Assembly (NCBI GenBank): GCA_003254925.1
Contig: QANZ01053553.1
Span: 62,001-126,000, forward strand
Direction: 5' to 3'
Origin: Chamaecrista fasciculata
Lineage: Eukaryota; Streptophyta; Magnoliopsida; Fabales; Fabaceae
DNA length: 64,000 nt
Made by a program: the position numbers and the translations under genes. The first letter of the stretch is position 1. Every line of letters begins with the position of its first letter. Of the stretch, positions 23,436 through 38,579 are shown in pieces. Under the pieces are notes generated by a model. It was not told where the DNA came from, made no database searches, and saw nothing but the letters and a program-made list of their open reading frames with translations.

Positions 23436-23999
23436 ATGTCAGAATCTTCTTCCTTCTGCCTCTTCTTCCTAATTCTCATCACAGTACTTCCTACCACAGA
23501 TTCAACAATAATCCCTAATAATTCAGGCTTAATTGACCAAACCTGCGAAATATGTGCGAACCAATCGATCATTCTGGATTTCGCGTTATGCTCAACATCT
23601 CTTGAATCGATTCCACTAAGCCAGTCCGCAAATCTTCAAGCCCTAGCTTTAATCGCGATGGAATTAGCCCTAGACAACGCATCCAGCACAATCTCCACCA
23701 TAGAGAAGCTGTTGATGAACGAGGAGGGCTCGAGGGATGATAGGTGCTTGAGAGATTGCTTAGAGGTGTACTCTGATGCGGTGTGGATCATAGTGAATTC
23801 GGCAGGGGCTTTCTTGTCGGAGAAGTATGAGACGGCGAGGACGTGGATGAGTTCCGCCATGGAAGCTGCTTCAACGTGCCAAGGAGGGTTTGAAGAGAAA
23901 GGCGAAGCCAATCCTTTGACGAAGGAGAATTACGATCTCTTTCAGCTTTGTGGGATTGCACTCTGTATTATCCATATGTCTACCCCTGCAATTAATTAG
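23436..23999 (+). CDS. Plant invertase / pectin methylesterase inhibitor (PMEI-family) protein, second copy
   Basis: Second PMEI-domain protein, single exon, 187 residues. Signal peptide at about residues 6-23 (FCLFFLILITVLPTTDS). Cys 37 and 52 match the first disulphide pair, with an additional Cys 40. The conserved block RCLRDCLEVYSDAV holds Cys 104 and 108, Cys 148 is in STCQGGF, and the protein ends in LCIIHMSTPAIN, the same C-terminal motif as the first copy. Extra cysteines 172 and 177 in the last helix are not in the 13.8-kb copy. Overall identity with that copy is low outside the motifs, so this is an old duplication. Expected role is inhibition of invertase or pectin methylesterase outside the cell; the target is not decided by sequence. 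Confidence 0.85.
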   Translation: MSESSSFCLFFLILITVLPTTDSTIIPNNSGLIDQTCEICANQSIILDFALCSTSLESIPLSQSANLQALALIAMELALDNASSTISTIEKLLMNEEGSRDDRCLRDCLEVYSDAVWIIVNSAGAFLSEKYETARTWMSSAMEAASTCQGGFEEKGEANPLTKENYDLFQLCGIALCIIHMSTPAIN

Positions 24000-24715
24000 A
24001 GAAAACCTGTCTCTAAATTTACAGCGACTACTAATGGAATAATGGAAATATATAATTTGGTGTCCCAAATATTGTAATTATTAATTATTTAATTATTGAA
24101 TTTAAACTAATTTTATATTTTTGTCTTTAAATTTGTACTAAATTAATACTATTTAGTACATGAATTTAAACTAATTTTATACTTTTTGGTATATGAATTT
24201 GTACTAATTTATACTATTTGTTCTTTGAATTTAAACTAACTTTATACTTTTTGGTCCATGAATTTAAACTAAAGTTATATTATTTGGTATTTGAATTTGT
24301 ACTTTTTAGTCCTTGAATGTGACTAGAGGACCAAATTGTTGACAATTACAATAATTCAATGACTGAGGATTATATATTTTAATTTTCCAGAGACTAATTA
24401 GTTGACTCCGTGTATATTGAGGGACTAAATAATAGGGCCTAATTTAGTGGGTTATCTGTAAGTATCTCTGTAAGTGCTCATTGAGCCCCGAGGCCTGCCC
24501 TGACCCTCTAGGGTGCCATCCCCTCACTTAAATTATTGTGTACCAAAAAAATAGGTTTTCTTAATTAATTAACTAATACTCCTTAAATCACCATGATTTG
24601 GGAAATTCAGAAGCTAATTAATGGACCATTTAATTAATGTCTAGTACGTAATGGATTTGGATATGCCTTTGGTACATTTCAAAAGGACACGAGAATTTCA
24701 AAAAAAAAAAAAAAA
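24000..24715. other. Intergenic DNA after the second PMEI gene
   Basis: Probable short 3' UTR, then 24060-24450 made of repeated 'gaatttaaactaa..tttata..ttttggt' units (a decayed foldback-type repeat). No gene. Confidence 0.5.
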
Positions 24716-25209
24716 GAGTAAATTACATTTTGGTACCCTGACGTATGGTTCATTTTCACTTTGATACTCATGTTCTTTCAGAAGTGACATTTTAATACCC
24801 TGTTCTATTCGTCGTTAGCACTTTGGTACAAAAAACTTTTTTTTCATTACTTTTGACGAGAAAAACACATGTCGGTCACATACATGGTAAAAAACACGAG
24901 ATCCACTCTCCTAAACTCATATTTCACGATTCAACCTCCAAAAATACGATTCAGGATGTACTTAAAGACATATGATTTCATAAATTTTTGAGTCTGAATA
25001 GTGAAATCTGAGTTTAGGAGGGTGAATTTTGTGTTTTTTACATGATGTGACTTGTACGTGTTTTTTTTTCGTAAAAAAATAACGAAAAAAGTTTTAGATA
25101 CCAAAATACTAACGACGAATAGAACACGGTACCAAAATGTCATTTTTGAAAGAACATAATACAAAATAAAAATAGTCCATATCTCAGGACACCAAAATGT
25201 AATTCACCT
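24716..25209. mobile_element. Foldback element of the GAGTAAATT / TTTGGTACC type
   Basis: Left end GAGTAAATTACATTTTGGTA and right end its near complement (...caccaaaatgtaattcacc). The outer flanks are A-runs on both sides, so a target duplication cannot be read. Non-coding. Confidence 0.65.
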
Positions 25210-25504
25210 AAAAAAAATATGGGAAGAGATTTAGACAAAGAAAGATGTGAGTTTTATAAAATAATAAATATTAGGAGTTCCATTTTTTTTTAATCTTTTT
25301 CTGATCTCTTTCTAAAATACATATAATTCACTTTTGAGTTTCCAATTCAAATTCAACAGTACTTATAAGGAAAAAAAAAATAATGAGTAAACAAAATTAG
25401 TCCCCAAAAAAATTGAAATATATAATTTGGTATTTCAAAGGATCAAACAATATATTTGTTAGTGTTTTTTATGAACTAAAGAATATATTGTTTGATTTTT
25501 TTAA

Positions 25505-26016
25505 GGTAAAAAGTGGTCATTTTGATCCTAAATATATGTATTAACATTTATTTGGGTCCTTTATGTTTTAAAATGATCAAATTGATCCTAAATGTTGACA
25601 AAATGTTTCATTTTGGTGCTAAACAATTGAATTTGGTCATATTTTTTTGTCTTTCATTTCAAGTTCAAAAGACTTGTTAAGAGTAATTTCTAACTCTGAA
25701 TTTATTGCATTCGAACTTGAAACGAGAGAGATATGATTAATTTTGCTTGTTTGATTGTGAAACAAGTAATCTACTTTTAAGACTGATTTGACCTTGTTTA
25801 CTGATGGCTCCAACCGGATAAAAAAAAATACTATATGAAAACAATACGTAACAACTTGTCACATTCGAATTTGAAACAGAGAAATATGACTATATTCAAG
25901 TTTGGGACCAAAATGAAATATTTTGCCAACATTTAGGACTAATTTGAATATTTTGAAACATAAAGACCAAAGTGAACAATAGAGCATACATTTAGGACTA
26001 AAATGACCATCTGACC
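25505..26016. mobile_element. Foldback element related to the one at 6170
   Basis: Arms: GGTAAAAAGTGGTCATTTTG at the left and the complement of 'aaaatgaccatctgacc' at the right; 'ttttgatcctaaat' repeats mirror 'atttaggactaa'. The centre contains 'cttgtttgattgtgaaacaa', also seen near 7310. Non-coding; no clear target duplication. Confidence 0.6.
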
Positions 26017-26362
26017 TAACTTTTATATGTCATTCATCTCAAGCTGGTTTTTCCCAAAATAAATTGTGAAAAACGAAATGACAAGTCAGCCTTGAGGGGC
26101 ATAATAATTGAAAATATGGATCTACCACTGTAGTGCATTTTATAATATAAAATAATGGACGCTGAGAAAAACAATAATTTCTGCGGAGCCGTGAAAAATT
26201 GCATTATACTATAGGGTCATGCTTTTTCTGATTTTATAATAAAAGAGAGAGAGAGAGAGAGAGAATGAAATTACAGAGAGATCATTTCATTTGAATTAGC
26301 AAATCTCGCTGTCCTCACTGACTGGAATCAGACCAAACAAACAAACAAACAAGCCATTTTGA

Positions 26363-30321
<3,959 letters not shown>

Positions 30322-31315
30322 ATGTGCATTGTGTCGGAACTTGGAAGTTTTGTATCTTTCTGCTTGCTATTATTTTGCTCTGTCTCAGATCTGTAAAGCT
30401 TTTTATTGTAATCTTCTAGACTTACTCAATTGTGTGGAAAGGATGAGTTGAGATGTAGCCACAGCTAGAGAACCAATACCAGTTGAGTCTGTTGGTTAGG
30501 TTGTTTTTGATTATTGTTTCTGTAATGTAGTAAGATTGGCCTACTACTTGATGTGGCGTTAGTTTTTCTTTTCAAGATTTGGATAGCATCAACATTCACA
30601 AACTTACTTTCATCTTAGAAAGCATAAATATTTCATTTTGAGGGAGTGTAATCATGTCAGACAGGGACTCATACGACATGCAATTGACACATATATGAGT
30701 GTCATAATTTAAAATTATTTTTCTTCGTGGCTCTGATACATCAGAAAAAAAAAAAGAAATTGATACATATAACATATATCATGAATAAATATGGTAATTT
30801 TTCAAGTTTTTCTTCAAGATTTTTAAATCTTTAATTGTCTCTTCATTTCTTATATGCCAATGAAATTATATATATATATATATATTGTGTAGTGTCTTTA
30901 ATTTTAAAATTGACATGTTGGTGTATCTATATCTATGTTGTGTCCGTGTGTCTATTCTTCTTCACTTCATAAATTTAGTTTGTCTTACCCAAAACTGGTA
31001 GTCACTATTTCAACTTTATCTGTCTAAACTTCCATTGACCAAGTACTGGATAATTGAGTATCCGAGTAACAATCATATAATAAGTTGCTTTAGTTGCAAA
31101 ATCAAAGAATGCCATCACTACATATTGACAGAAAAATAAAATTACATGTAAGGAAAAAAAAAAAAGGAAGAAATCACTACATATGTGATGACTTATTTCT
31201 TTCAGTAGATGGTTAAGGCTGGGAAGAAACCATAGTTTGAAAACTCGGATCAACCCGGCCGGGCCAATCCTGAATCCAGTGACCTAGGCACTGAACCATA
31301 TTTAGGTGTTCTTCT
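30322..31315. other. RABH1 3' UTR and intergenic DNA
   Basis: 3' UTR of the GTPase to roughly 30600. 30655-30957 has GACAC/GTGTC-rich ends ('catgtcagacagggactc' and 'gtgtccgtgtgtctattctt') resembling a decayed copy of the hAT-like element at 6464-7102. 31240-31305 is a scrap with a CCCGGCCGGG motif, like the one at 9070. No gene. Confidence 0.45.
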
Positions 31316-33426
31316 CTATAGATTTACTTGGACTCCAGAGTCATATGTTTCTCCTGCCTTCCAGTCTTGAGGTATGTTGTTAACAGGAATAACCCATGTG
31401 TCTTCTCCATCATCATCATCACTGAACAACATCCTTATTGACAATGGTCCACTAGGTGGAGTGGTGGTAGTCCACACAGCCCCCTGGCTTCTTTGCAGTA
31501 ACTTGCAGGTCAAGTTTTGAGTCTGCAAACAGTGAAGAGATTATGATCATAACTTTCAGTGTAAATGGTTTGGCTAGCTGAGGATATTGCTTTTCACCTA
31601 ATTCTGTATTAGTAGTGCTTGTCATGAATGAAAGTGATACTTTGAATGGTTTGGTGCAGAGTTGGACGTTTAGGGCTATATATATGAATATGATGAGAAT
31701 TTTTTTTTTGACTCCTAAATTTATCTCAAAATTATGATTTAGTCCCTTGTGGTCTTTGATTTCTTTTTTCAAGAATGTTAACTATATAGTTTTTGAAACG
31801 TTTTTTGTGGTGACTAAATAATTGATGTTAGTAAAAAAAAATTAGTGACAAAAAATATATTTATGATATTCAAGGGCTAAATCATAATTTTAAGATAAAT
31901 TTAAAGCTTAAAAAGTCAGTTTTCTTGAACGATCTCCCTTGAATACTTTGTATGATAGAAAAAACGATATCATTCAAGAAATGAAGCATTAAGTCAAAGA
32001 TTAATAATTAAAAACAAGAGAAAAGTTTTAATTCTTTCTTTGACATATACTAATCAAGCTTTCAATTGAACTTATCAATGATTAAAATACTTGTAGTATT
32101 GTCCTTGTATTCTACTTTCCCATACACAACAATGAATATATACCTCACAGAGCTGCACAGCAGTTATATCTCTACTTCCTTGCTGATACCATAGGACAAA
32201 AGCCAAGTAATGAGGGTTGGTGCTGCTCTCATGTATCTTAATAGTGATGTTCTTGTTTGGGTAACTGCATGATACTCTGAACATAGAGACAAACAAGAGG
32301 CTGTGATATATATGTATATATACATACATAAATACAAATGAAACACATCAATTAAGAAGCAGTCAACTGTCTAAAATGTATTGGTTCCATTATTTTCTTT
32401 CAAGGATTGAGCTGTTAACTTGTGTATCTTTCATGACCAATTTATATGTTTACTCTTAATCTTAATTGTTCAATTACCTTCTGTATTCGATATCTACGAC
32501 GCCAGAGGCCAAAAGATAGGCTGCAGCATCACTTGTCTGAGCCATATCAGAGAAGGCTCGTTGGCTAAGAATGAAGTCAGTGTTATCTCCTGAGCCTTGG
32601 TCTGTTATCACTACAGTTACACCATTGTCTGAACAATATGCACTGTTGCTACACCTCACCTGCTCATCATGTCAAAAATCATATTTTCAATATTCAAAGA
32701 GCAAATCATAACAAATTTAAAGGTAAAATAGAAGGTATTTGATTTTTTTTTTATGTGTAGAAACTAAATAGTTAATGTTTGTAAAAAACCATAAACCAAA
32801 AGATATATTTATATTATTCAATGAATAAATTATTCTTTTAAGACAAATTTAAAGATCAAAATGTAAATTTTTCTCCTTAGCTTAATGATGTGACCAAATG
32901 GTTATTATACATGATACTGTAGACTAAGTCACCAACAAAACATGCATGCATAATGATCTCCTTATTGTTGATTTTCTTGAGAAATCATAAAAAAAGTAGG
33001 AGACATTCATGGCCTAGCTAGAACTCTAACATGACAGAAAAATTATGAAGTGATGTTGAGATTATGATGATAATGATGATGAATCTAGTGACCTGATAGC
33101 AAGAACCACATCCGACACCGTTTCGATAAAGATTAGAAGCAGCTGATACATCTCCACCATTGATAGTAGCACCAAAGGAACCAAACCCACATGCACCAGC
33201 TACCAAAAACAAAAAGAAGATATGAGAAATTTGAAGGAAAAAAAATGTTTGTATATATAATTCCCTTGTAGTCTTCATATATATACATACTGTCTGTTCC
33301 ATTTTCTTGAGAATTTGGGTAATAGGATGCCCGAGAATGAACAAAAGCAGTATCTGCTAGAGTTTGCATGAAAAATGAGGTGGTAATAATAATAATAAGA
33401 GAACAGTACAAAACAGAGAGAGCCAT
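31316..33426 (-). CDS. EXLB1: Expansin-like B protein
   Basis: Secreted cell-wall protein of the expansin-like B branch; wall-loosening activity is not established for this branch. Five exons on the minus strand: 33291-33426, 33093-33199, 32478-32659, 32144-32276, 31316-31522, joining in frame to 254 residues. Signal peptide at about 1-24. The double-psi beta-barrel domain holds [15 protein letters not shown] near 47-61 and [12 protein letters not shown] near 73-84, then [17 protein letters not shown]. The C-terminal expansin domain ends in [16 protein letters not shown]. The HFD motif of classical expansins is absent (TDF at the corresponding position), as expected for expansin-like proteins. 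The ATG at 33426 is chosen because there is no upstream in-frame ATG; the upstream in-frame TTG is not needed. Introns hold repeats (see 31700-31920, 32710-32870, 32398-32455). Confidence 0.9.
31700..31920. mobile_element. Foldback element, family B, in the expansin-like intron 4
   Basis: Arms: 'aaatttatctcaaaattatg' at the left mirrored by 'cataattttaagataaattt' at the right, with 'gatttagtccc' opposite 'gggctaaatc'. The same family occurs as a right-half remnant at about 32710-32870 in intron 2 and as a full copy at 63403-63653. Confidence 0.6.
32398..32455. repeat. Fragment of the GAGTAAACATA foldback family in intron 3
   Basis: 'ttcaaggattgagctgttaa' through 'atatgtttactct' matches the right arm of the element at 47037-47273 for about 58 bp. 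Confidence 0.5.
32710..32870. repeat. Family B foldback remnant in the expansin-like intron 2
   Basis: 'aaactaaatagttaatgttt' and 'ttaagacaaatttaaagatc' match the middle and right arm of the element at 31700-31920. The left arm is not recognisable. Confidence 0.5.
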
Positions 33427-33530
33427 GTTGTACAGATATAATAAGATGACCAAAACAAAAACTATGGACGTAGAGAGAATAATTAATATTGGTGAGTTTA
33501 TTTGTGATGCATGGATTGAATAGAGTGCTC

Positions 33531-33540
33531 CTATTTATAC
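33531..33540 (-). promoter_or_regulatory. TATA box of the expansin-like gene
   Basis: GTATAAATAG on the minus strand, 105 nt before the start codon. It would give a leader of about 75-80 nt. Confidence 0.6.
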
Positions 33541-33992
33541 ACAATGTTTGGTAAAAATAAAATCTTGCCGCCTTTGACATTCCAAAACTCAAAATTAACT
33601 AAAATTAAATAACTCACATTTTCAATGAGAGGATATTGGTACATTATAGCCATAGGCATAGCCATCTATTACTTTAGTCCAATTCCACTTTCTGATCTTT
33701 CACATCATGTGTGTCACTTTCCTTTTTTAGATATAATTAGATGCCAAAAAGATTCCATTCGTTCATCCATTCTTCTTAATTCATTGCAGCTAGCTTTCAA
33801 TTAATTAATCAAATGTTGGCCACCATAATCTTGATGAGTTGTCTTGGGTTTTGAATACAAGAAGATCACAGGCAAACATTTGACCTATATCATATATATG
33901 TTGAATCACCTAACAGGTAGGTTGAAAGTTGAAACCAAAGATTGACTTGATTTTGAATGCTGCAGCCAGAAGAAAATATTAAGAGATGTGGG

Positions 33993-34027
<35 letters not shown>

Positions 34028-34447
34028 TAGAACATACATGGTTAATAAGGGAAATAGAAGAGTTAGGTGGTTTTGCACTTTGGATAAACGTATAGATATT
34101 TGAGGAATATGTTAGTGTTCCCACTTGATGACATAGGGACCTTAATCTGATCTGTTTGTGGAAGGTGTAGGGGAAATATCCTTCAATGATATCTTGGTTT
34201 CAGAAGAAAGAAAGAGATATAATGGTTATGTGATGAATTAAGGTCATGTCATGCATCGTGGGCCTTGGTGTCATTATAGTGAACCTAAGCAGCAAGCAAG
34301 AATAAAGCAGCCACTCTACTTTGTGTTTTAGACGAAGTCCAAATAAATTTTGAGACAATGTTTAAGTACATAGTTAGTGTTAAAAGAAACCATGAAATTA
34401 GACCAACAAAATCTAACACAATTAGTAGTAACTGAATTTTTTTAAGT
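33541..34447. other. Intergenic DNA upstream of the expansin-like gene
   Basis: Presumed distal promoter region. It contains a (TA)n microsatellite at about 33993-34019. No gene seen; short frames at 33890-34124 are made of the microsatellite. Confidence 0.55.
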
Positions 34448-34465
34448 ATGATGCTTTGAGCTCAA

Positions 34466-34564
34466 CCTGAAAACAGTCTCTTTGCAAAGTAGGGGTAAGG
34501 TTGCGTACATTTTGACTCTCTCCAGATCTCACCTAGTGGGAGCCTTGTGCACTGGGCCACCCTA
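34466..34564 (+). mobile_element. Au-type SINE, 5'-truncated, with 18-bp TSD
   Basis: Duplication atgatgctttgagctcaa at 34448-34465 and 34565-34582. The body contains 'ggggtaaggttgcgtacatt', 'ctctccagatctcacc' and the conserved 3' end 'gtgcactgggccaccct'. The tRNA-like 5' part is missing. Confidence 0.8.
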
Positions 34565-34762
34565 ATGATGCTTTGAGCTCAAATTGACAATATGTATAGA
34601 GAAAATCTTACCGATAGAGACAAAAGTCACTTTAGTAATGTTTACGTCTTGAAAAAATAGTATCTAATTGTCACCTGAAAAATATTACTTGATACATCTT
34701 GATTGTCGTTGGTCACCCTTGATTGTCTCTTTGTAAGTTGATTAGCCATCAGTATATCTGTA

Positions 34763-35126
34763 CTAGGGGCTTAGGGCACGCCAATATGCATGTAACGTTT
34801 GAATTGATTTAAAGTCGAAGATTATATTAAATTTTTATATTGATAAAAGAGTAAGTTTGTGACTAATTTGAGAAATTATAAAAATATATAAAACTCATCT
34901 AAAATAAATAAAATATTTAGGACCAATTTGAAATTACCTCATATGGGGAGAGTAGTGGGGAGAGAGTGGTGGCATTTTTAAATTTTTAATTATTTTTTCA
35001 TTTTTTTAATTCATTTATTTTTTTAAAGAAGTGGGGAGAGAGTGGTGTTTTTTTTTCTTTTTTAATTTTTAAATTTACTATTTTTGACCCATCATAAAGT
35101 CCTTTAGACATATAATATAGTATAGA
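34763..35126 (-). mobile_element. Helitron-like element, different body but same 3' end
   Basis: On the minus strand: starts after A with TCTATACTATATTATATGTC at 35126 and ends CTAG at 34763 followed by T. The 3' hairpin is shortened (GGCGTGCCCTAAGCCC before CTAG). The body contains a repeated 'gtggggagagagtggtg' on the plus strand. 364 bp, non-coding. Confidence 0.6.
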
Positions 35127-35471
35127 TATGTTATAGATGGAGTCAATGTTTATCCAATAACTAACGTACACTATTTTTTTAGGAGAGAATTTCGAGATAC
35201 GAAAAATATTCAAACCTCAACTTCATCACTAAAAAAACTACTATTTCATTAGCAGATTTCAAGTTAAATTTCCTCATTATTTAAAAAAAAAAACTCTTTT
35301 CAACTCTCATTCTCAAAAACTTTATCTAGTTTAAACATAAGAGATTTTCACAAAATCCTTTCTATATAATGAGAGTTGAAAAGAGGATGGCATCTTTAGC
35401 AAATCCTCTTGGAACTAAGTAAGGGCCATCTAAGCCAACCTTTTGTTCTTCACTCACTGCCTAGTTCTAAC

Positions 35472-35531
35472 AAAATTATAAACTATGAAAATTAGTAAAA
35501 GAAAATTATAAACTATGAAAATTAGTAAAAG
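35472..35531. repeat. Perfect 30-bp tandem duplication
   Basis: A 30-bp unit beginning aaaattataaactatgaaaa occurs twice in direct succession (35472-35501 and 35502-35531). Confidence 0.8.
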
Positions 35532-35687
35532 AAAATTATTAAGGCATCGCATTAGAAGAAATAATGAGGAACGATTAAGGTCATGCATCTTAAATGTAAA
35601 CCTTTTAAAAAAATTGAGAAGTATTTTCTTGACTGTGATGGGATACTGATACTTACCCCCACCTAAACTTTTTTCTATAAAAAAAAA

Positions 35688-35931
35688 GGTAAATTACACT
35701 TTGGTATCCTGTGGTTTGACCCTATTTCACTTTGGTACCATGTGGTTTGAAACCTGACACTTTGGTACCTTGTGTTATTCTCCATTAACACTTTGGTACC
35801 TTTTGGAGCTATTTTGTAATTTTAACCATAACAAATTTTGTAAAAATTACATATTGGTCTCATAAAATTACAAATAGGTCCATGAATACATATTATCTAG
35901 GGTCAAACCACAGGGTACTAAAGTGTAATTT
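35688..35931. mobile_element. Foldback element of the TTTGGTACC type
   Basis: GGTAAATTACACTTTGGTAT at the left; '..gggtactaaagtgtaattt' at the right. The left arm is close to that of the element at 15532-15918; the right arm is shortened. Flanked by A-runs. Non-coding. Confidence 0.65.
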
Positions 35932-36872
35932 AAAAAAAAAAAAAAATACAAACGAATAATACAGATAATTAGTATAATTTGGCAAGGTGGCTGGATATAC
36001 ATGAAGTGACAAAGACTGGCGTGAAAAGGAGTCCATTGAATGTAACCACGTCAGGTATGACATGGAATCCACTTAGGAGCCAACGTGGATGGCAATTCTA
36101 TATAGTCTATATGATATGATATAATCCATTTACTCAACTTGCATCCAATACAACTCTGATTTTGCTTCAAGGTAATTAAGTAGGTAAACCTTAATGCATC
36201 TTCATTTCGCAACTTCAATCTGATTTGGTTCTTCGCCAAGAGTCTTGCAATAAGTCTAGTTATATTTGCAAAATTTCAAACTTAAAACGTTTAAACGATA
36301 CTAAACTACTTATCACTTGGGTCAAATTAATAATGTATATTCTTATTAAGTCTTTTTTCTCTTTAATTTTGACATTGTCAATTTTCATTTTAAAATATTC
36401 ATACTAAGATGTTCTCACTTTCCTTTGAATTAGCACAAGTCAACATTTTGGAAAACAGCTGGGTCACTTGGGCTTGATGAATTTGGTCTGCACTCACATT
36501 CCTTTTTTTTTCCTGATAGTTGTAACATATCTAATCTTAATTATTACATACCCTGTTATTAGAACATAGGTAAACAATGAAACTACTCATTTTAACATTT
36601 ATATGATTAAATTATTTAAAATTTATTTGATGCGATGGATTATGCTGTGAAAATCAAGATCTGTATGTAGGATTACCACATTTGATCAAATTCCCTACAA
36701 GCTTCTTCACAACCTCAATTGTTCCTTACAAGCTTTCTCACTTTTCCCATTTTCACTTGTTCCTTTACTGATCTTGATCTTGCTCTTTAAAGGCAACAAT
36801 ATATGCAATGTTTCTCCCGATCTACTATATCACATCTATATTATTATAGAAATTGTATATAGATATAAAATA
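35932..36872. other. AT-rich intergenic DNA
   Basis: No gene, repeat family or RNA gene recognised. Confidence 0.5.
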
Positions 36873-37286
36873 GGTCACGGTGTAAATTTGGTCCCATATC
36901 TTTTGCTCAGTTCTCAATTTGATCCTGTATCTATTTTTTGTTGTACTTTTGGTCTCATATCTTTGCAAAAGATCCAAATTTGATCCCATATAATTTTTGA
37001 TCTTATATCTTTTGGTCATGTTACATAATTGGTCTCATATCTTTACAAAAGAATCAATCAGTTAGTTGATTATTTTATAAAAATATGAAACCACTTCTGC
37101 ACCTGACCCAAAAATATATGACCTATTCTGCAATTGACCAACAGATATGAGACAAAATTTGTAACAAAAAAAATGAGACCAAAATTGGGACATAACCCAA
37201 AGATATGAGAAAAAAAATGCAAAAAAAAAAAATATAATCAAATTGAGAACTAAACAAAAGATATGAGACTAAATTAAAATTTAACT
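36873..37286. mobile_element. Mutator-like foldback element with 9-bp TSD (414 bp)
   Basis: Exact duplication tataaaata at 36864-36872 and 37287-37295. Arms are made of 'TTTGGTCCCATATCTTTTG' units on the left and their complements (caaaagatatgagac) on the right. Same family as 56981-57422 and the fragment at 20500-20735. Confidence 0.7.
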
Positions 37287-37631
37287 TATAAAATATAATT
37301 AGTTCAAATTATACTATCCTTATGATATAATCGGAGAGAGCCATGTGGTTTGCAGATCAAGTAACCATGAACTGAGGACAGATTATTAAATCTTTAACGA
37401 GATTTATAAAATGATGTATATCAATAATAACTTTGTGAATGAAAAAAAAAAGCCCCGTAGATTTCCCTCTACATCATCTTGTTTGTTCATATTAGATCTT
37501 TCCTGGTTTTTGTTCACCCAAAAAAATGGTGAGCGCTCATGAGTAATCTCTAAGTATTTCAATTTCATGAATCTATTGGTGTAAGACTGTAAGCAGAGAA
37601 ACATAACATAACCAAAAACGTAGCAAAGAAA

Positions 37632-38579
37632 ATGGAATTCCTGGACGAAGACGCTAGGCCGAGATTCCTCTTCCAATCTCAAGCAAGATCTTCTTCTTCA
37701 ACCTCTGATTCCCAATCTCACCAGAAACCTACCAAGCCATTCCTCTTCATCACTATCTCCATTTCTTGCCTTCTCTTCGCTCTCTCCATTTTCTTCCTCA
37801 AATCCGAACCCTTCCAATCCCTCCTCATCTGGCTTTCCCTTTCCCTCCTCATCGGTCCCTTCGCCCCCATTTCCCTCACCGCCGGCGACGTCCGCGTCGG
37901 CTGTGGTTCCATCGTCGAATTCCCCGTTCAACAACCCGCCGCCACCGATGAAGACTCCAAGAAGCGCGCGTCTCAGAGGAGATCCAGAGCTCGTAGATCT
38001 GAGGATGTCGCTGTCGGTCCGGTTATGTCGGTCGAGACGCCTGATCGGGAGGAAAAGAAGAATCGAGGTAATGGTGTGGTGGTGGTGATGGAAGAGAAGG
38101 ATTGGACTGAAGAGGAGATCGAGGTTTTGAGGAAGCAGATGGTGAAAAATCCGGTGGGAAAACCTAGACGATGGGAAGTGATTGCAGAGGCGTTCGGTGG
38201 GCGGCATAAGGTGGAGAGTGTGATAAAGAAGGCTAAGGAATTGGGAGAGAAGAAGGTAGATGATGCTGATTCTTATGCGCAGTTTTTGAAAAAGAGGAAG
38301 CCGGTGGATAAAAGACTTGAGAATGAGAATGAGGATGAAAATCTGGGAGGTGTATCCATGGAGAAAGCTGCTAATGGCAACAATAGTGAAGGGATTTCAA
38401 GTGGTTGGAGTTCAGGGGAGGATATTGCACTTCTTAACGCTCTGAAGGCATTCCCAAAGGATGTTCCTATGAGATGGGAGAAGATTGCAGCTGCAGTGCC
38501 GGGAAAATCCAAAGCGGCTTGCATGAAAAGAGTCGCTGAGCTCAAAAAGGAGTTTCGCAGTTCAAAAGCTACCACTTAG
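37632..38579 (+). CDS. Membrane-anchored MYB/SANT protein (maMYB type)
   Basis: Single-exon, 315-residue protein. Two hydrophobic segments, about 37-56 (FLFITISISCLLFALSIFFL) and about 63-81 (SLLIWLSLSLLIGPFAPIS), could anchor it in the ER membrane. A basic stretch follows (KKRASQRRSRARR, 110-122). Two SANT/MYB repeats lie at about 157-204 (DWTEEEIEVLRKQM ... RRWEVIAEAFGGRH) and 259-308 (WSSGEDIALLNALKAFP ... RWEKIAAAVPGKS), separated by an acidic linker. This layout is that of the Arabidopsis membrane-anchored MYB (maMYB, At5g45420 as I recall), which was linked to root-hair growth. The second repeat also resembles ZRF/DnaJ-type SANT domains, but no J domain is present. The start is the first ATG, after an A-rich leader. 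Confidence 0.85.
   Translation: MEFLDEDARPRFLFQSQARSSSSTSDSQSHQKPTKPFLFITISISCLLFALSIFFLKSEPFQSLLIWLSLSLLIGPFAPISLTAGDVRVGCGSIVEFPVQQPAATDEDSKKRASQRRSRARRSEDVAVGPVMSVETPDREEKKNRGNGVVVVMEEKDWTEEEIEVLRKQMVKNPVGKPRRWEVIAEAFGGRHKVESVIKKAKELGEKKVDDADSYAQFLKKRKPVDKRLENENEDENLGGVSMEKAANGNNSEGISSGWSSGEDIALLNALKAFPKDVPMRWEKIAAAVPGKSKAACMKRVAELKKEFRSSKATT

Noticed and set aside
33427-33453. N-terminal extension of the expansin-like protein (reading VILLYLYN before the ATG)
   Set aside because: The only upstream in-frame start would be TTG; the ATG at 33426 gives a normal signal peptide.
37698-38207. 169-residue frame on the minus strand
   Set aside because: Shadow of the maMYB-type gene, whose SANT repeats and membrane segments are on the plus strand.
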